Positions 28,253 through 37,640 of a DNA stretch of 64,000 nucleotides are shown piece by piece. The stretch's first letter is position 1. Each line of letters opens with the position of its first letter. Made by a program: the position numbers and the translations under genes. The notes beneath the pieces were generated by a model. The model was not told the DNA's origin. It did no database searches and was given only the letters and a program-made list of their open reading frames with translations. The DNA comes from Coleofasciculus sp. FACHB-1120. GTDB taxonomy: Bacteria; Cyanobacteriota; Cyanobacteriia; Cyanobacteriales; FACHB-T130. The DNA lies in contig NZ_JACJTV010000016.1 in the NCBI RefSeq assembly GCF_014698845.1, positions 1-64,000 on the forward strand, read 5' to 3'.

Positions 28253-29029
28253 CTACATCCCCATAATCTCGTATCCCGCATCGACATACAGCACCTGACC
28301 TGTAATGCCACTTGCCAAATCGCTACACAAGAAAGCAGCCGCATTTCCCACTTCTTTCTGAGTTACAGTGCGTCGCAGCGGTGCCACTTCCTCAACGTGA
28401 TGGATCATATCCAGGATGCCACCTACCGCCGAGGATGCCAAAGTGCGGATGGGACCCGCCGAAATTGCATTCACGCGAATATTCTGTGGACCTAGTTCAG
28501 ATGCCAGGTAACGGACACTCATTTCCAATCCAGACTTGGCAATTCCCATCACGTTGTAGTTGGGGATCACCTTAACGCCGCCTAGATAAGTCAGTGTGAC
28601 AATACTGCCACCTTCTGTCATCAGCGGTTTTGCTGACCCGGCAAGTTGCACCAGAGAATAGGTGCTAATTTCTAGAGCCTGAGTGAAGCCAGCACGGGTA
28701 GTGTTGCTAAAATCACCTGATAAATCTTCCTTGTTCGCAAAGGCAAGACAATGGATCAGGATGTCTAGCTTGCCCCACTTATCGCGGATGGCGTCAAATG
28801 TAGACTGAATTTGGGTCTCATTCTGGACATCGCAGGGTAAAAACAAGCTGGGGCTGAGGGGTTCTACTAACTCTGCCACTTTTTTTTCAAAGCGACCTCG
28901 GTCGTCTGGCAGGTAAGTCACTCCTAGATTCGCACCCGCTTGGTGCAGTTGCTGAGCAATCCCCCAGGCAATCGATCGGTTGTTGGCGATGCCGGTAACA
29001 AGGGCGTTTTTTCCGGTTAAATCTAGCAT
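28253..29029 (-). CDS. fabI: Enoyl-ACP reductase [NADH] FabI
   Basis: A short-chain dehydrogenase that performs the last reduction of each fatty-acid elongation cycle. The N-terminus MLDLTGKNALVTGIANNRSI and AWGIAQQLHQAGANLGVTYL forms the cofactor-binding part with the FabI-specific GIANxxSIAWG motif. The active-site Tyr and Lys are in YNVMGIAKSGLEM. The last residues SGITGQVLYVDAGYEIMG are the family end. The frame opens seven codons earlier (29050), but MLDLTGKNALVT is the conserved start. It is divergent from ntcA. Confidence 0.96.
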   Translation of the reverse strand: MLDLTGKNALVTGIANNRSIAWGIAQQLHQAGANLGVTYLPDDRGRFEKKVAELVEPLSPSLFLPCDVQNETQIQSTFDAIRDKWGKLDILIHCLAFANKEDLSGDFSNTTRAGFTQALEISTYSLVQLAGSAKPLMTEGGSIVTLTYLGGVKVIPNYNVMGIAKSGLEMSVRYLASELGPQNIRVNAISAGPIRTLASSAVGGILDMIHHVEEVAPLRRTVTQKEVGNAAAFLCSDLASGITGQVLYVDAGYEIMGM

Positions 29030-29168
29030 AAATGTCGATTTTGAAGGCAATATTAGAGGATATCCGATTTAGGGGAGTATTCAAGATCGCGATCGCTCTG
29101 ATCGAGGCTGTCCAGGACGGGTAAGGGTCATGCCTCCCGACTGACCATGCATCACACCTGATGGCGCA

Positions 29169-29207
29169 GATACTGTCGAGTATCTAAATTTCCCGTAACA
29201 ATCTTAC
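29169..29207 (+). promoter_or_regulatory. Palindromes upstream of ntcA (possible regulator site)
   Basis: A perfect palindrome GATACT-GTCG-AGTATC lies at 29169-29184. It is followed by GTA-N7-TAC at 29195-29207, one base shorter than the NtcA consensus GTA-N8-TAC. NtcA genes are commonly autoregulated, so one of these may be an NtcA or other regulator site. A convincing -10 box at the usual 22-base distance is not seen, so this is tentative. Confidence 0.3.
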
Positions 29208-29407
29208 TTGCCTTAAGCGGTGAGAGAACTAAAGAGCGTCGCCGGGTAGACTACTTTAAAATTATGTATCGAATAGCACAAAAACCGCCGGGAAGTCAGT
29301 TTATCTGTGTCTAATGTCAGAAAACTCTCATAGTTGTTTTGCTATGGTTAAAGTTCCTCCGACAGAAAGTTGCAGAAGTCTGTAGGGCAGCATTTAGGAA
29401 GAAGGAA

Positions 29408-30076
29408 GTGGTAGTGACGCAAGATAGACCGCTAGCAGCTGTGTTCCGTCAATTGGGAGGTGGGGCGTTTCCACCCGTGGTGGAAACTTTTGAGCGGGGC
29501 AAGACAATCTTTTTCCCAGGAGACCCGGCTGAACGGGTATACTTTTTGCTCAAAGGTGCAGTCAAGCTGTCTCGTGTGTATGAAGCCGGGGAAGAAATTA
29601 CCGTGGCGCTGCTGCGAGAAAACAGCGTTTTTGGGGTCTTGTCCTTAATTACGGGGCATCGTTCAGATCGGTTTTATCATGCCGTAGCATTTACGCCAGT
29701 GGAGCTGCTTTCGGCACCGATCGATCAAGTAGAGCAATCACTCAAAGATCCAGAGCTATCGATGTTGATGCTGCGAGGGCTTTCTTCGCGCATTTTGCAA
29801 ACAGAAATGATGATTGAGACCTTAGCTCACCGAGATATGGGATCGCGCTTGGTGAGTTTTCTGTTAATTCTGTGCCGCGATTTTGGTGTCCCTAGCGCCA
29901 ATGGAATTACGATCGATCTGAAGCTTTCTCACCAAGCGATCGCTGAAGCAATCGGCTCCACTAGGGTAACTGTCACCCGCTTACTGGGAGATTTGCGGGA
30001 GGAAAAAATGATTTCTATCCACAAGAAAAAAATTACGGTACACAACCCAGTTACACTGAGTCAGCAGTTTACTTGA
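29408..30076 (+). CDS. ntcA: Global nitrogen regulator NtcA (CRP/FNR family)
   Basis: A 222-residue transcription factor that binds 2-oxoglutarate with PipX and activates nitrogen-assimilation genes. The effector domain has [20 protein letters not shown] and [20 protein letters not shown]. The helix-turn-helix is [20 protein letters not shown], almost invariant in cyanobacterial NtcA, and the C-terminus is [16 protein letters not shown]. The frame runs further upstream to a TTG at 29339. The GTG at 29408 ([15 protein letters not shown]) fits NtcA length and is preceded by a strong ribosome binding site, AGGAAGAAGGA. It is divergent from fabI, with palindromic DNA in the spacer. Confidence 0.97.
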   Translation: MVVTQDRPLAAVFRQLGGGAFPPVVETFERGKTIFFPGDPAERVYFLLKGAVKLSRVYEAGEEITVALLRENSVFGVLSLITGHRSDRFYHAVAFTPVELLSAPIDQVEQSLKDPELSMLMLRGLSSRILQTEMMIETLAHRDMGSRLVSFLLILCRDFGVPSANGITIDLKLSHQAIAEAIGSTRVTVTRLLGDLREEKMISIHKKKITVHNPVTLSQQFT

Positions 30077-30323
30077 AAACAGCTAGAGGCTCTGGTCAGG
30101 TTGTGGGTTAGGTTGTCGGTTAAAACGGCATGGTAGCGCGAGCAAGTTATCAAGTTTTAACATTTAGTCAGGAGTTGAGTTAAAAGGTGTCAGGTTTTAA
30201 GCGGAGAGTTTTCAACCTTCCAACCTTTAACTTTTCCGATTTCACCTTCGATCTTTAATTCCTGTTAACCCTTTCTCTAGCCTGCGATGCGATAGGCTGT
30301 AACTGGAATGACTGTAGCAGACA

Positions 30324-31925
30324 ATGACCGACAGTGCGCTCTTCCTGATTTTGTCTATTTTAGTGTTGGGAAGCGTCATCGCAACGGTAGGCGATCGCAT
30401 TGGCACGCGCGTGGGAAAAGCACGCCTGTCGTTGTTCAATCTGCGTCCCCGCAAAACAGCTGTTTTGGTAACGATTTTGACGGGGCTAACAATTTCTGCC
30501 TCAACACTAACAATCATCTTCGCGACCAGCGAACAATTGCGGATTGGAGTTTTTAGACTTCAAGAAGTGCAGAAAAAACTCAAAACAGCAAGTAAGGATA
30601 TTGCCAAAGCAAACGAGCAGAAACGGAAGACCGAAAGCGAACTTGCCAAAACCGCCGCCCAAAAAGAGCAAGTAGAGAAGGAACTCGCTCAAGCTCGCAC
30701 CCAGCAATCTGTTGCCCAGCAGCGCTTAGATGCGATTAATCGATCTTTGGCAGCCGCGCTGGCTAAACAAGGGCAGACAGAGGCACAACTGAATCAAACT
30801 CAAAGCGAATTGAGTCGGGTCGCCAGCAGCTTTCAGCAAACCCAAAAACAGCTTACTTCTGTGTCTGGGCAAGCGAAGACGCTACGTTCCGAAATCCAAC
30901 AACTTCAAACAGAACGCCAAGAACTGCTCCAGCAGCGAAATCGCGTCAGAGCTGAAATTACTGAATTTAAAGCGAAAGTGACTCAGCGCGACCAAAAAAT
31001 TGCCCAGCAAGACCGAGCAATTAGCCAACGCGACGAGCAAATTGTCAAGCGGGATCAAGCCCTTGCCCAACTTGATGAGAGACTTGCTGCCTTTAGGAAG
31101 CGGCTGAGCGATCGCGACGAGCAAATTGCCCAACGAGACAAAGCCTTGTCTCTACTTGACAACAAGATTTCTCAACGAGATGAGGTGATTGCTCAGCGTG
31201 AAAATCGCCTCAAAGAACTTGAAAAACAACAAGCTTCCCTAGAGCAGGAAGTGGCAACCCTAGAACAGTATTACCAGTCCTATCAAACTCTGCGTCAGGG
31301 TAGTCTGGCTCTCCTACGCGGTCAGGTTCTGGCTGCTGGCGTTTTTCGCATTGTCGAGCCAGCCGCAGCCCGACAGGTCATCGAGCAGCTGTTGCGGGAA
31401 GCGAATCGGACTGCGATTAAAGCAACCCAACCCGGTCTCAACAAGGTGGCGAACGAACGGGTCGTGCAAATTACAGAGGCGCAGGTAGAACAACTGATCA
31501 ACCAGATTCAGGATGGTCGAAACTATGTAGTCCGAGTTTTTTCGGCAGGTAACTATGTGCAGGGAGAAAAGCAAGTACAAGTCTTTGCAGACGCCGCGCC
31601 CAATCAAGTTGTATTCCGCACTGGTGATGTCGTTGCTACAACATCTGCCGATCCTTCAAACATGACCGACCAGCAAATTCGGCAGCGGATTGACTTGCTG
31701 CTTGGAGCATCCCAGTTCCGAGCCACTCGTGCGGGGATTTTGGGCGATACGGTTCAGGTTGGTGACAATCGAATTGTCAGCTTGATTCGGTTTATCGAGC
31801 AGTTGAAGAAGCTCAATAAGCCAGTTTCTCTGAAGGCGGTCGTGGCACAGGACGCCTATATTGCAGGACCCATGAAATTAAATTTGGAGGCGGTTGAAGA
31901 CGGAGAAGTTGTGGTAAGAATGTAA
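30324..31925 (+). CDS. DUF3084 coiled-coil membrane protein
   Basis: A 533-residue cyanobacterial protein of the DUF3084 family. The N-terminus carries two hydrophobic helices (LFLILSILVLGSVIATVGDR and an ILTGLTISASTLTIIFA segment). From about 75 to 315 there is a very long coiled coil that includes a heptad-like run of QRDxQIAQRD units, here clearly repetitive (QRDEQIVKRD, DRDEQIAQRD, QRDEVIAQRE). The globular C-terminus starts near 320. Its role is unknown; structure suggests a membrane-anchored scaffold. It follows ntcA on the same strand after about 250 bases. Confidence 0.9.
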   Translation: MTDSALFLILSILVLGSVIATVGDRIGTRVGKARLSLFNLRPRKTAVLVTILTGLTISASTLTIIFATSEQLRIGVFRLQEVQKKLKTASKDIAKANEQKRKTESELAKTAAQKEQVEKELAQARTQQSVAQQRLDAINRSLAAALAKQGQTEAQLNQTQSELSRVASSFQQTQKQLTSVSGQAKTLRSEIQQLQTERQELLQQRNRVRAEITEFKAKVTQRDQKIAQQDRAISQRDEQIVKRDQALAQLDERLAAFRKRLSDRDEQIAQRDKALSLLDNKISQRDEVIAQRENRLKELEKQQASLEQEVATLEQYYQSYQTLRQGSLALLRGQVLAAGVFRIVEPAAARQVIEQLLREANRTAIKATQPGLNKVANERVVQITEAQVEQLINQIQDGRNYVVRVFSAGNYVQGEKQVQVFADAAPNQVVFRTGDVVATTSADPSNMTDQQIRQRIDLLLGASQFRATRAGILGDTVQVGDNRIVSLIRFIEQLKKLNKPVSLKAVVAQDAYIAGPMKLNLEAVEDGEVVVRM

Positions 31926-31935
31926 TTTATTCGTC

Positions 31936-31959
31936 ATTAGTCATGAGGTGATGACTAAT
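31936..31959 (+). other. Intergenic hairpin after the DUF3084 gene
   Basis: Perfect 9-bp stem ATTAGTCAT / ATGACTAAT with loop GAGGTG in the 74-base gap before the YqgF-like gene. There is no T-run, so it may be a processing or stability element rather than a terminator. Confidence 0.5.
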
Positions 31960-31999
31960 CACAATTAACCATTAGTAAATTCGCTATTAGCCAATTCAG

Positions 32000-32407
32000 A
32001 TGATTTTAGGGTTCGATCCAGGACGCGATAAGTGTGGTTTAGCCGTAGTGGGGAAAGACAATTCTCTGCATTACCACGAGGTTGTACCAGCAGAAGCAGC
32101 GATCGCAACGCTCCTTGACTTGTGTGAAAAATTCCCGATTGATACTCTAGTGATGGGGGATCAAACGACTTCTAAAATTTGGAAAAAGAAACTTCAGCAA
32201 GAGTTCCCAACGTCGGTGCCGATTGTCCTGGTAGATGAGCGCTACAGTACCTTGGAAGCCCGCGATCGCTATTGGCAAATGTACCCTCCCCAAGGTTTAG
32301 GACGCCTGATTCCCCAAGGTATGCGGAGTCTTCCTCGACCAATCGATGACATTGTTGCCATCCTCCTTATCGAAAGATATATAAAGCAACGAGAAACTAG
32401 GAACTAG
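32000..32407 (+). CDS. YqgF/RuvX-like RNase H-fold nuclease
   Basis: A 135-residue RNase H-like protein. The first strand MILGFDPGRDKCGLAVVGKD has the first catalytic Asp (D6) and G-x-x-K-C-G. The second acidic site is in IVLVDERYSTLEARDRYW (D-E). The third is RPIDDIVAILLIERYI with two Asp residues. The family includes the pre-16S rRNA processing nuclease YqgF, and cyanobacterial copies of this length are annotated so. An alternative role as a Holliday-junction-like resolvase has been proposed for related proteins. It lies 74 bases after the DUF3084 gene and may be co-transcribed. Confidence 0.82.
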   Translation: MILGFDPGRDKCGLAVVGKDNSLHYHEVVPAEAAIATLLDLCEKFPIDTLVMGDQTTSKIWKKKLQQEFPTSVPIVLVDERYSTLEARDRYWQMYPPQGLGRLIPQGMRSLPRPIDDIVAILLIERYIKQRETRN

Positions 32408-32445
32408 GAAACTCTGTCGTTCTTAACTTTCTTAATTTAAACTGA

Positions 32446-32473
32446 ACTCAAAACTTAAAACTCAAAACTCAAA
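32446..32473. repeat. Heptanucleotide tandem repeat (ACTCAAA)
   Basis: Four consecutive units ACTCAAA, ACTTAAA, ACTCAAA, ACTCAAA and a partial fifth. This is the short tandemly repeated repetitive (STRR) type common in filamentous cyanobacteria. It lies between two convergent genes, just past the DUF3146 stop. Confidence 0.75.
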
Positions 32474-32477
32474 ACTT

Positions 32478-32759
32478 TTAAAGTTCTGCCCGAATCGTAA
32501 ATGCATAGTCTCCTCCAGGCTCTAGCTGGTAATCTTTCTGTTCTAAAAATCGACCCAGAGGTTCCTGAATTAAAGCGCGTCCCAAAGAAGGTGTCACCGA
32601 CAATTGACCCTGTCGGAAACACCATTGGAACTGCCATTCATATTCTGCTGCCGTGACTTCCCCTGTTAGAAAGCCCCGTTGCCAGGAAAGATGGGTAATT
32701 CGGACGTGGGCAGTAGTTTGAGGTAAACGCTTAGAACTCACAATCGCTGTGCCGATCAA
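32478..32759 (-). CDS. DUF3146 family protein
   Basis: A 93-residue soluble protein. AHVRITHLSWQRGFLTGEVT, AAEYEWQFQWCFRQGQLSV and SLGRALIQEPLGRFLEQKDY match my memory of the cyanobacterial DUF3146 family well. It would form a small beta-rich domain with a closing helix. Function is unknown. The gene is convergent with the YqgF-like gene and lies divergently from the GTPase gene (spacer 32760-32944). Confidence 0.8.
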   Translation of the reverse strand: MIGTAIVSSKRLPQTTAHVRITHLSWQRGFLTGEVTAAEYEWQFQWCFRQGQLSVTPSLGRALIQEPLGRFLEQKDYQLEPGGDYAFTIRAEL

Positions 32760-32944
32760 ATACCTATTAGCAGCAACAATACTAAACTTATTGCGATCGC
32801 CTTCGAGATAACATCATTCTCACAGCTGATACTGAGCTGGCACGAACCGTGTAAAAATATCCCTCTGGATATGGAAAGTGCCAGACTAGATCGGTATTGA
32901 CTAGGATGAAAGAAGAGTAACATCTGAGGACAAAAGGTGCAATT

Positions 32945-34423
32945 TTGAGCCGTTTATCGTCTGACCGAACCCCAAATACCAGCCAGTTCCCTTCACAAAC
33001 CTCGGACGCGACAGATTTGGATCGGGAACTAGACAACGCCATTTTGAGCTTTGATGACATCCAAGCAGAACTGAATTACAAAAAGGCGCAAAATGCTCTG
33101 CGAGACTTGGTAGACAATCTGGATCTCACTGCTCAAGAGCGGACGGGGCTGGAATCTGAGATTAATGATTTGGCAACGATGCTGGAGAAGTTAGATCGCT
33201 CAGTCGTCCAGATTGCCGCCTTTGGGATGGTGGGACGAGGTAAATCTTCGGTACTGAACGCCTTATTAGGTCAGAACGTGTTTGAAACGGGACCGCTTCA
33301 TGGCGTCACCCGCACCCATCAAGGTGCCAACTGGCAACTGACTCAGGAGAATGAGGCGGGAAGCGATCGCGATATCCTGCGAGTCACGCTGCCGAGTGCA
33401 GGCAATTCCCAAATCGAGCTAATTGACACCCCTGGAATTGACGAAGTAGACGGAGAAACCCGCGAGACCTTAGCCAGACAAGTTGCCAGACAAGCAGACT
33501 TGCTGCTGTTTGTCATTTCGGGCGACATGAACAAGGTGGAATACGAGGCGCTATCGCAATTGCGGGAAGTCGGTAAACCGATGTTGCTGGTATTTAACAA
33601 AATCGACCAGTATCCGGATGCCGACCGGATGGCGATTTACCGCAAAATTCGGGATGAACGGGTGCGGGAATTGCTCTCACCGGATGAAATTGTGATGGTT
33701 GCTGCCTCTCCCCTGGTGGCGCAGGCGGTTCGTCGTCCTGACGGAACAAGGGCAGTGCAGCGACGACCGGGATCGCCACAAGTTTTGGATTTGAAGCTGA
33801 AAATTTTGGAAATTTTGCACCGGGAAGGCAAGGCTTTGGTAGCGCTCAACACCATGCTGTATGCCGATGATGTGAACGAACAGATGATTGCTAGGAAGAT
33901 GCAGATTCGCGATGAAAGTGCGAATCAGATTATCTGGAAAGGGGTGATGACGAAGGCAGTTGCGATCGCCCTCAACCCGGTCACGGTTGTCGATCTCCTC
34001 AGCGGTGCCGTTATCGACGTGGCAATGATTCTCACGTTGTCTAAACTCTATGGCATCCCGATGACCCAGCCGGGAGCGGTGGGACTGCTACAAAAAATTG
34101 CCATCAGTATGGGTGGAATTAGCGCTAGTGAACTTTTGGCAACTTTGGGACTGAGTTCTCTGAAAAGTCTGTTAGGACTCTCAGCACCCGCAACTGGTGG
34201 GGTGTCTTTAGGTCCCTACCTATCAGTTGCTGTGACTCAGGCAGGTGTTTCTGGGGTGTCTTCTTACGGGATTGGACAAGTCACTAAAACTTACTTGGCG
34301 AATGGCGCTTCCTGGGGACCAGATGGCCCAAAAGCCGTGGTGAGTCGCATCTTGACTTCGCTGGATGAAGCCTCAATTTTGAATCGGATTAAGAATGAGT
34401 TGAGTGCAAAATTAGTAAGTTAA
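32945..34423 (+). CDS. Era-like/DUF697-type GTP-binding protein
   Basis: A 492-residue GTPase. After an N-terminal helical region come G1 GMVGRGKSSVLNALL (about 94-108), G3 DTPGIDEVDG and G4 NKIDQ, so the TRAFAC GTPase core is complete. The segment after residue 330 has hydrophobic helices typical of DUF697 (NPVTVVDLLSGAVIDVAMIL, then a Gly-rich LGPYLSVAVTQAGVSGVSSY), which probably associates with membrane. The start is TTG, since no ATG or GTG precedes the conserved part. The gene ends inside the first unit of a 23-bp HIP1 tandem repeat. Cellular role is unknown. Confidence 0.87.
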   Translation: MSRLSSDRTPNTSQFPSQTSDATDLDRELDNAILSFDDIQAELNYKKAQNALRDLVDNLDLTAQERTGLESEINDLATMLEKLDRSVVQIAAFGMVGRGKSSVLNALLGQNVFETGPLHGVTRTHQGANWQLTQENEAGSDRDILRVTLPSAGNSQIELIDTPGIDEVDGETRETLARQVARQADLLLFVISGDMNKVEYEALSQLREVGKPMLLVFNKIDQYPDADRMAIYRKIRDERVRELLSPDEIVMVAASPLVAQAVRRPDGTRAVQRRPGSPQVLDLKLKILEILHREGKALVALNTMLYADDVNEQMIARKMQIRDESANQIIWKGVMTKAVAIALNPVTVVDLLSGAVIDVAMILTLSKLYGIPMTQPGAVGLLQKIAISMGGISASELLATLGLSSLKSLLGLSAPATGGVSLGPYLSVAVTQAGVSGVSSYGIGQVTKTYLANGASWGPDGPKAVVSRILTSLDEASILNRIKNELSAKLVS

Positions 34424-34489
34424 AACAAGCGATCGCTATTTTTGAAAACAAGTGATCGCTATTTTTGAAAACAAGCGATCGCTTGTTTT
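34422..34489 (+). repeat. Tandem 23-bp HIP1 repeats ending in a terminator-like palindrome
   Basis: Three units with 23-bp period, each AAAACAAGYGATCGCT plus a tail. The first two end ATTTTTG; the third is mutated to a perfect 22-bp palindrome AAAACAAGCGA-TCGCTTGTTTT followed by T's. The second unit has lost one HIP1 base (GTGATCGC). It starts at the stop codon of the GTPase gene and the last unit could act as its terminator. Confidence 0.75.
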
Positions 34490-34491
34490 TT

Positions 34492-34587
34492 CGGTAGTGG
34501 TAAACAGGTAGTGATATTCAATGCTCAAAGCCTTGTACGGTAGGGGGTGAAAGTGGATTTATCACTACTGATTCTATACCACTACCG
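34492..34587 (+). repeat. 96-bp nested inverted repeat with GTAGTGRTA units
   Basis: The outer arms are CGGTAGTGGTA (34492-34502) and TACCACTACCG (34577-34587), the inner arms GTAGTGATA (34508-34516) and TATCACTAC (34560-34568). The motif GTAGTGRTA therefore occurs twice in each arm. A 43-base loop lies between, and TTTTTTC follows directly. It could be a miniature element, a multi-site operator or a structured RNA ending in its own terminator. The remaining spacer to 34890 is AT-rich with nothing seen. Confidence 0.7.
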
Positions 34588-34890
34588 TTTTTTCTTCCTT
34601 GATATTTATCTAATTCAACTTGCAAAATCATCAACCACTGAAAATGATATTTTGTTTTTTTTAAACTCATTATCCTTATAGCAAACTACTTGTTTTGTAT
34701 ATATTAAAGTCGTTTACTAGCACCCTGAAAACTGCTAGGAAGAGGTGCAAGAGATTTTTTTAAAATATATTTACAAATTATCTTTTACAACATCTAGGCT
34801 ATCAGGTATTTCTTTTAATTCATATTATGGTAGTTTTACAACCAGTAAGTTTTGATAGATTCCCGATTTTCACAATTGCTTATTCGCAAA

Positions 34891-35523
34891 ATGAAATATA
34901 GTTCTCTATTAGAAGATATTAACCAAGCTTTCTCAGGCTTAAAAAAACCGTTACTCATCCCTATTCTTCCAGAAAAGGGAGTGCTTGAAGGTGAATATTT
35001 AGCGATTCAGCAAGATTTTGGTGAATTTTCCAAAAATGAAATGAGCGACGAGCAATGTTCAATGATGATTTGTGATGCTTGGCTTATTTCAGATGAAGCT
35101 TTGTGTTACTTTCTCCCCAGACTAGCCAGAAGTGTCTTGCAAAACAGAGGTTTTGAAGACTTTCTTTACAGACGGATTGAAAAAATTAATGAAACCTTGC
35201 TAAATCAAAAGCAAAAAATGATACTTAATCGCCTGATTTTTACTCTTAAAGATATTGAAAAGGAATTAGAAATAGAGGAAAAGCAAGAATTAGAAGAGTC
35301 TTGGAAAGACTGGGAAGAATCTTTGCTGCAAAGCGAGAATATAAATGAAAAACTCTTATTGGCTATCGCTAGAAATAATATTGATAATGTCAAAAAGCTA
35401 ATTAGCCAAGGGGCTAACGTACAGGAAAGAGACAAACAGGGAAATTCACCCCTAGACATTGCCAACTACAAAGGATACATCAAGATAATTGATTTGCTCA
35501 AGCAAGCAGGTGCTAAGGAATGA
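34891..35523 (+). CDS. Ankyrin-repeat protein
   Basis: A roughly 210-residue acidic cytoplasmic protein. The N-terminal 130 residues are helical and unrecognised (GEFSKNEMSDEQCSMMICDA), followed by a charged coiled-coil stretch (KDIEKELEIEEKQELEESWK). The last 55 residues form about one and a half ankyrin repeats: NEKLLLAIARNNIDNVKKLI then VQERDKQGNSPLDIANYKGY. The frame is also open to a TTG at 34852. I prefer the ATG, but neither has a good ribosome binding site. The gene is AT-richer than its neighbours, which may mean horizontal origin. It would be a protein-binding adaptor of unknown partner. Confidence 0.75.
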   Translation: MKYSSLLEDINQAFSGLKKPLLIPILPEKGVLEGEYLAIQQDFGEFSKNEMSDEQCSMMICDAWLISDEALCYFLPRLARSVLQNRGFEDFLYRRIEKINETLLNQKQKMILNRLIFTLKDIEKELEIEEKQELEESWKDWEESLLQSENINEKLLLAIARNNIDNVKKLISQGANVQERDKQGNSPLDIANYKGYIKIIDLLKQAGAKE

Positions 35524-35597
35524 TGGTGCGTGAGGAACATTTGAAAAGGGCGGACACGGATGCCCACCCTACTTTAACTGACCGAGAAAATTTGTGA

Positions 35598-37367
35598 TTA
35601 GCGAGACGTTTTATCTTCTTTAAAGGATGCCAGCCATTCGCGGACTTGCCCAGCTGCAACATCGCGGCTACCCAGACCGAAAGCAAGCGCGATCGCGACT
35701 GCGATCGCTCCTAGCAACAAACCAAAAGCTAAGTTAACGATATCGCTAGCAATTCCCATCTGTTGCAGCGCCATTGCTGAAACCAGGGCGATAATCGCAA
35801 TCCGAGCAGTTTGTCCAAGTATCCGCGATTGGCGAGTACCGGAGCTGGTAATCAAGTTAAAGGCGAGGTTCGCAAGATATAGACCAATCGCAAACACCAC
35901 CAAACCGGCGAGAATGCGACCTAATATCACCACAATGCCGCTGACCAACAGAGTCAACGCCGGAATTTGCAGAATATTGGTTGCTGCCACTGTCGCAAAC
36001 AGCATGATGCCAACCAATACCACAATCCCGGCGAGTTCTGACGGGGTGCGGGTGGGAGGCGTGGGTTGCTGAAGGACGGTGTCTTGTCCAGTAGGCGGTC
36101 TTTGTGCCTCTGGAGCCGCAGGTAGAATTGGCGTGGCGCGGGTGTAGGGTCTAGGTTGGAGTCCCAGCCAGTAGAAAATATTGTTGAATCCGACGCTGGT
36201 AAGGATGTTGGTGACTAACTCGGCAACAAAGTGTCCAACCACATAAGCGAGACCTAGAATCAACGCTGCTGTAAAGATTAGCGGAATCGCGTTGAGGATT
36301 TGGGTCAACATGGCGATCGCCGGAACCGAAATTGCCGCAATTCCCAAAGCATTGAGCGCAGCGATCGCGGTCGGGATTAAAATCAGGACAAAAACAATTG
36401 TCCCGATCAGCCAAGAGAGCGTCTGTCCGCCGGTTGCCCGTGAAATTCCAAACCTCGCACCCAACCGATCCGTTCCGGTTGCTGTCAGCAGATTCGTGAC
36501 AATCCGCCGCACCACCTGCGCCAGCAACCATCCCGCTGCACCGATGACGATAGCCGTCAAAATATTGGGTACGGCTGCCAAAATTTGATTCAGCAGGTTA
36601 TTAACTGGACCCAGTGCCTGCTGTAGCTGTAGGGCATCTAAGATCAACGGCAGAAATAGCAAAAAGATAAACCAGTACAGAGCATTCCCTAAGGTATCGC
36701 TCAGAGAATACTGGTTTGTTCTTGGCGTCGTACCCCCTGGCGTTGTACCCCCTGGTGTCGTACCCCCCGGTGTCGGACCTCCCGTTTGCTCGCCCAAACG
36801 TTCGTCTAACCGCAGCGCCCGCAGTCCCCGCGTCACCACTAGCTTTGTCAAAGTTGCCAGTACCCAGGCAATTCCTAAAAGAATCGCTGCACTGACCAGT
36901 TTGGGGATGAACTGGGTGACTTGCTCTAACAGAGTGTTAAGAGGACCAGCAACCGCTGTTAGTTTTAGAGTCTGTAAACTAGCAACGATGGCAAAGAGCA
37001 TAATCAGCCAAAACACCACGCTGGAGATCCATTTCTCCACAGGCGGCCCATCTTCAGCGCCTTGGCGACCCGTAATCCACGCTGCTAAACGATTATCGAT
37101 GTCCGTGCGATTCAGCAGGCCTCGCACCGCCGCCGCCGCTAGTGAAGCTATGATCAAGCCAACGACTAACGCTAGGATCGCCTTAATCAGATCCACTAGC
37201 GAACTGCCTAGTCCAAGATTTGAAAAAATATTGTCAAACGCAAAATTATTGGTTGCCGGAGCGGTTTCAGCCGCCGGTACGGGTGTACTCTGTGCTAAAA
37301 ACCCGTTCAACCTGAGTGGCACCTCTCGAAAGAGAGTGAGTGTAATTCCTTGCCAAGTTCCATTCAT
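35598..37367 (-). CDS. Multi-pass membrane protein with conserved TM-helix repeats (mechanosensitive-channel-like)
   Basis: A 589-residue membrane protein with about twelve hydrophobic helices. Segments such as LVDLIKAILALVVGLIIASL, NALYWFIFLLFLPLILDALQ and LPNQ-like loops recur, the pattern of the conserved TM-helix repeat of CmpX/small-channel-related proteins. No complete MscS beta domain is visible. Between the second and third repeats is a perfect tandem of TPGG (GGTTPGGTTPGGTTP, near 36725-36785) that looks like a flexible linker. It is probably a channel or pore-like scaffold; the ion is unknown. Confidence 0.7.
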   Translation of the reverse strand: MNGTWQGITLTLFREVPLRLNGFLAQSTPVPAAETAPATNNFAFDNIFSNLGLGSSLVDLIKAILALVVGLIIASLAAAAVRGLLNRTDIDNRLAAWITGRQGAEDGPPVEKWISSVVFWLIMLFAIVASLQTLKLTAVAGPLNTLLEQVTQFIPKLVSAAILLGIAWVLATLTKLVVTRGLRALRLDERLGEQTGGPTPGGTTPGGTTPGGTTPRTNQYSLSDTLGNALYWFIFLLFLPLILDALQLQQALGPVNNLLNQILAAVPNILTAIVIGAAGWLLAQVVRRIVTNLLTATGTDRLGARFGISRATGGQTLSWLIGTIVFVLILIPTAIAALNALGIAAISVPAIAMLTQILNAIPLIFTAALILGLAYVVGHFVAELVTNILTSVGFNNIFYWLGLQPRPYTRATPILPAAPEAQRPPTGQDTVLQQPTPPTRTPSELAGIVVLVGIMLFATVAATNILQIPALTLLVSGIVVILGRILAGLVVFAIGLYLANLAFNLITSSGTRQSRILGQTARIAIIALVSAMALQQMGIASDIVNLAFGLLLGAIAVAIALAFGLGSRDVAAGQVREWLASFKEDKTSR

Positions 37368-37640
37368 GGTGTTCTGAGTTAACGTCGGATGGGCAAATAT
37401 ACAAAAGTTACGCTGCTTAGCAGGAATGCCAAGACTTATCCTACGCTGATAAATTCTCTAGCCACTGCATTGGAGAATATAAAGCCGACTAAAACAGGAT
37501 GAGATAGATATAGACCAGCAACCTAAGTTTTTAATCTATCTTTATAGATAAATAAGCCGAAAAAGTCGAATATTTGCGATTTTTAGCGGTGCTTCCCGAT
37601 TTGTGTTTGTATAGCGTTCACTCCCAGTAAGCTGTATAGT

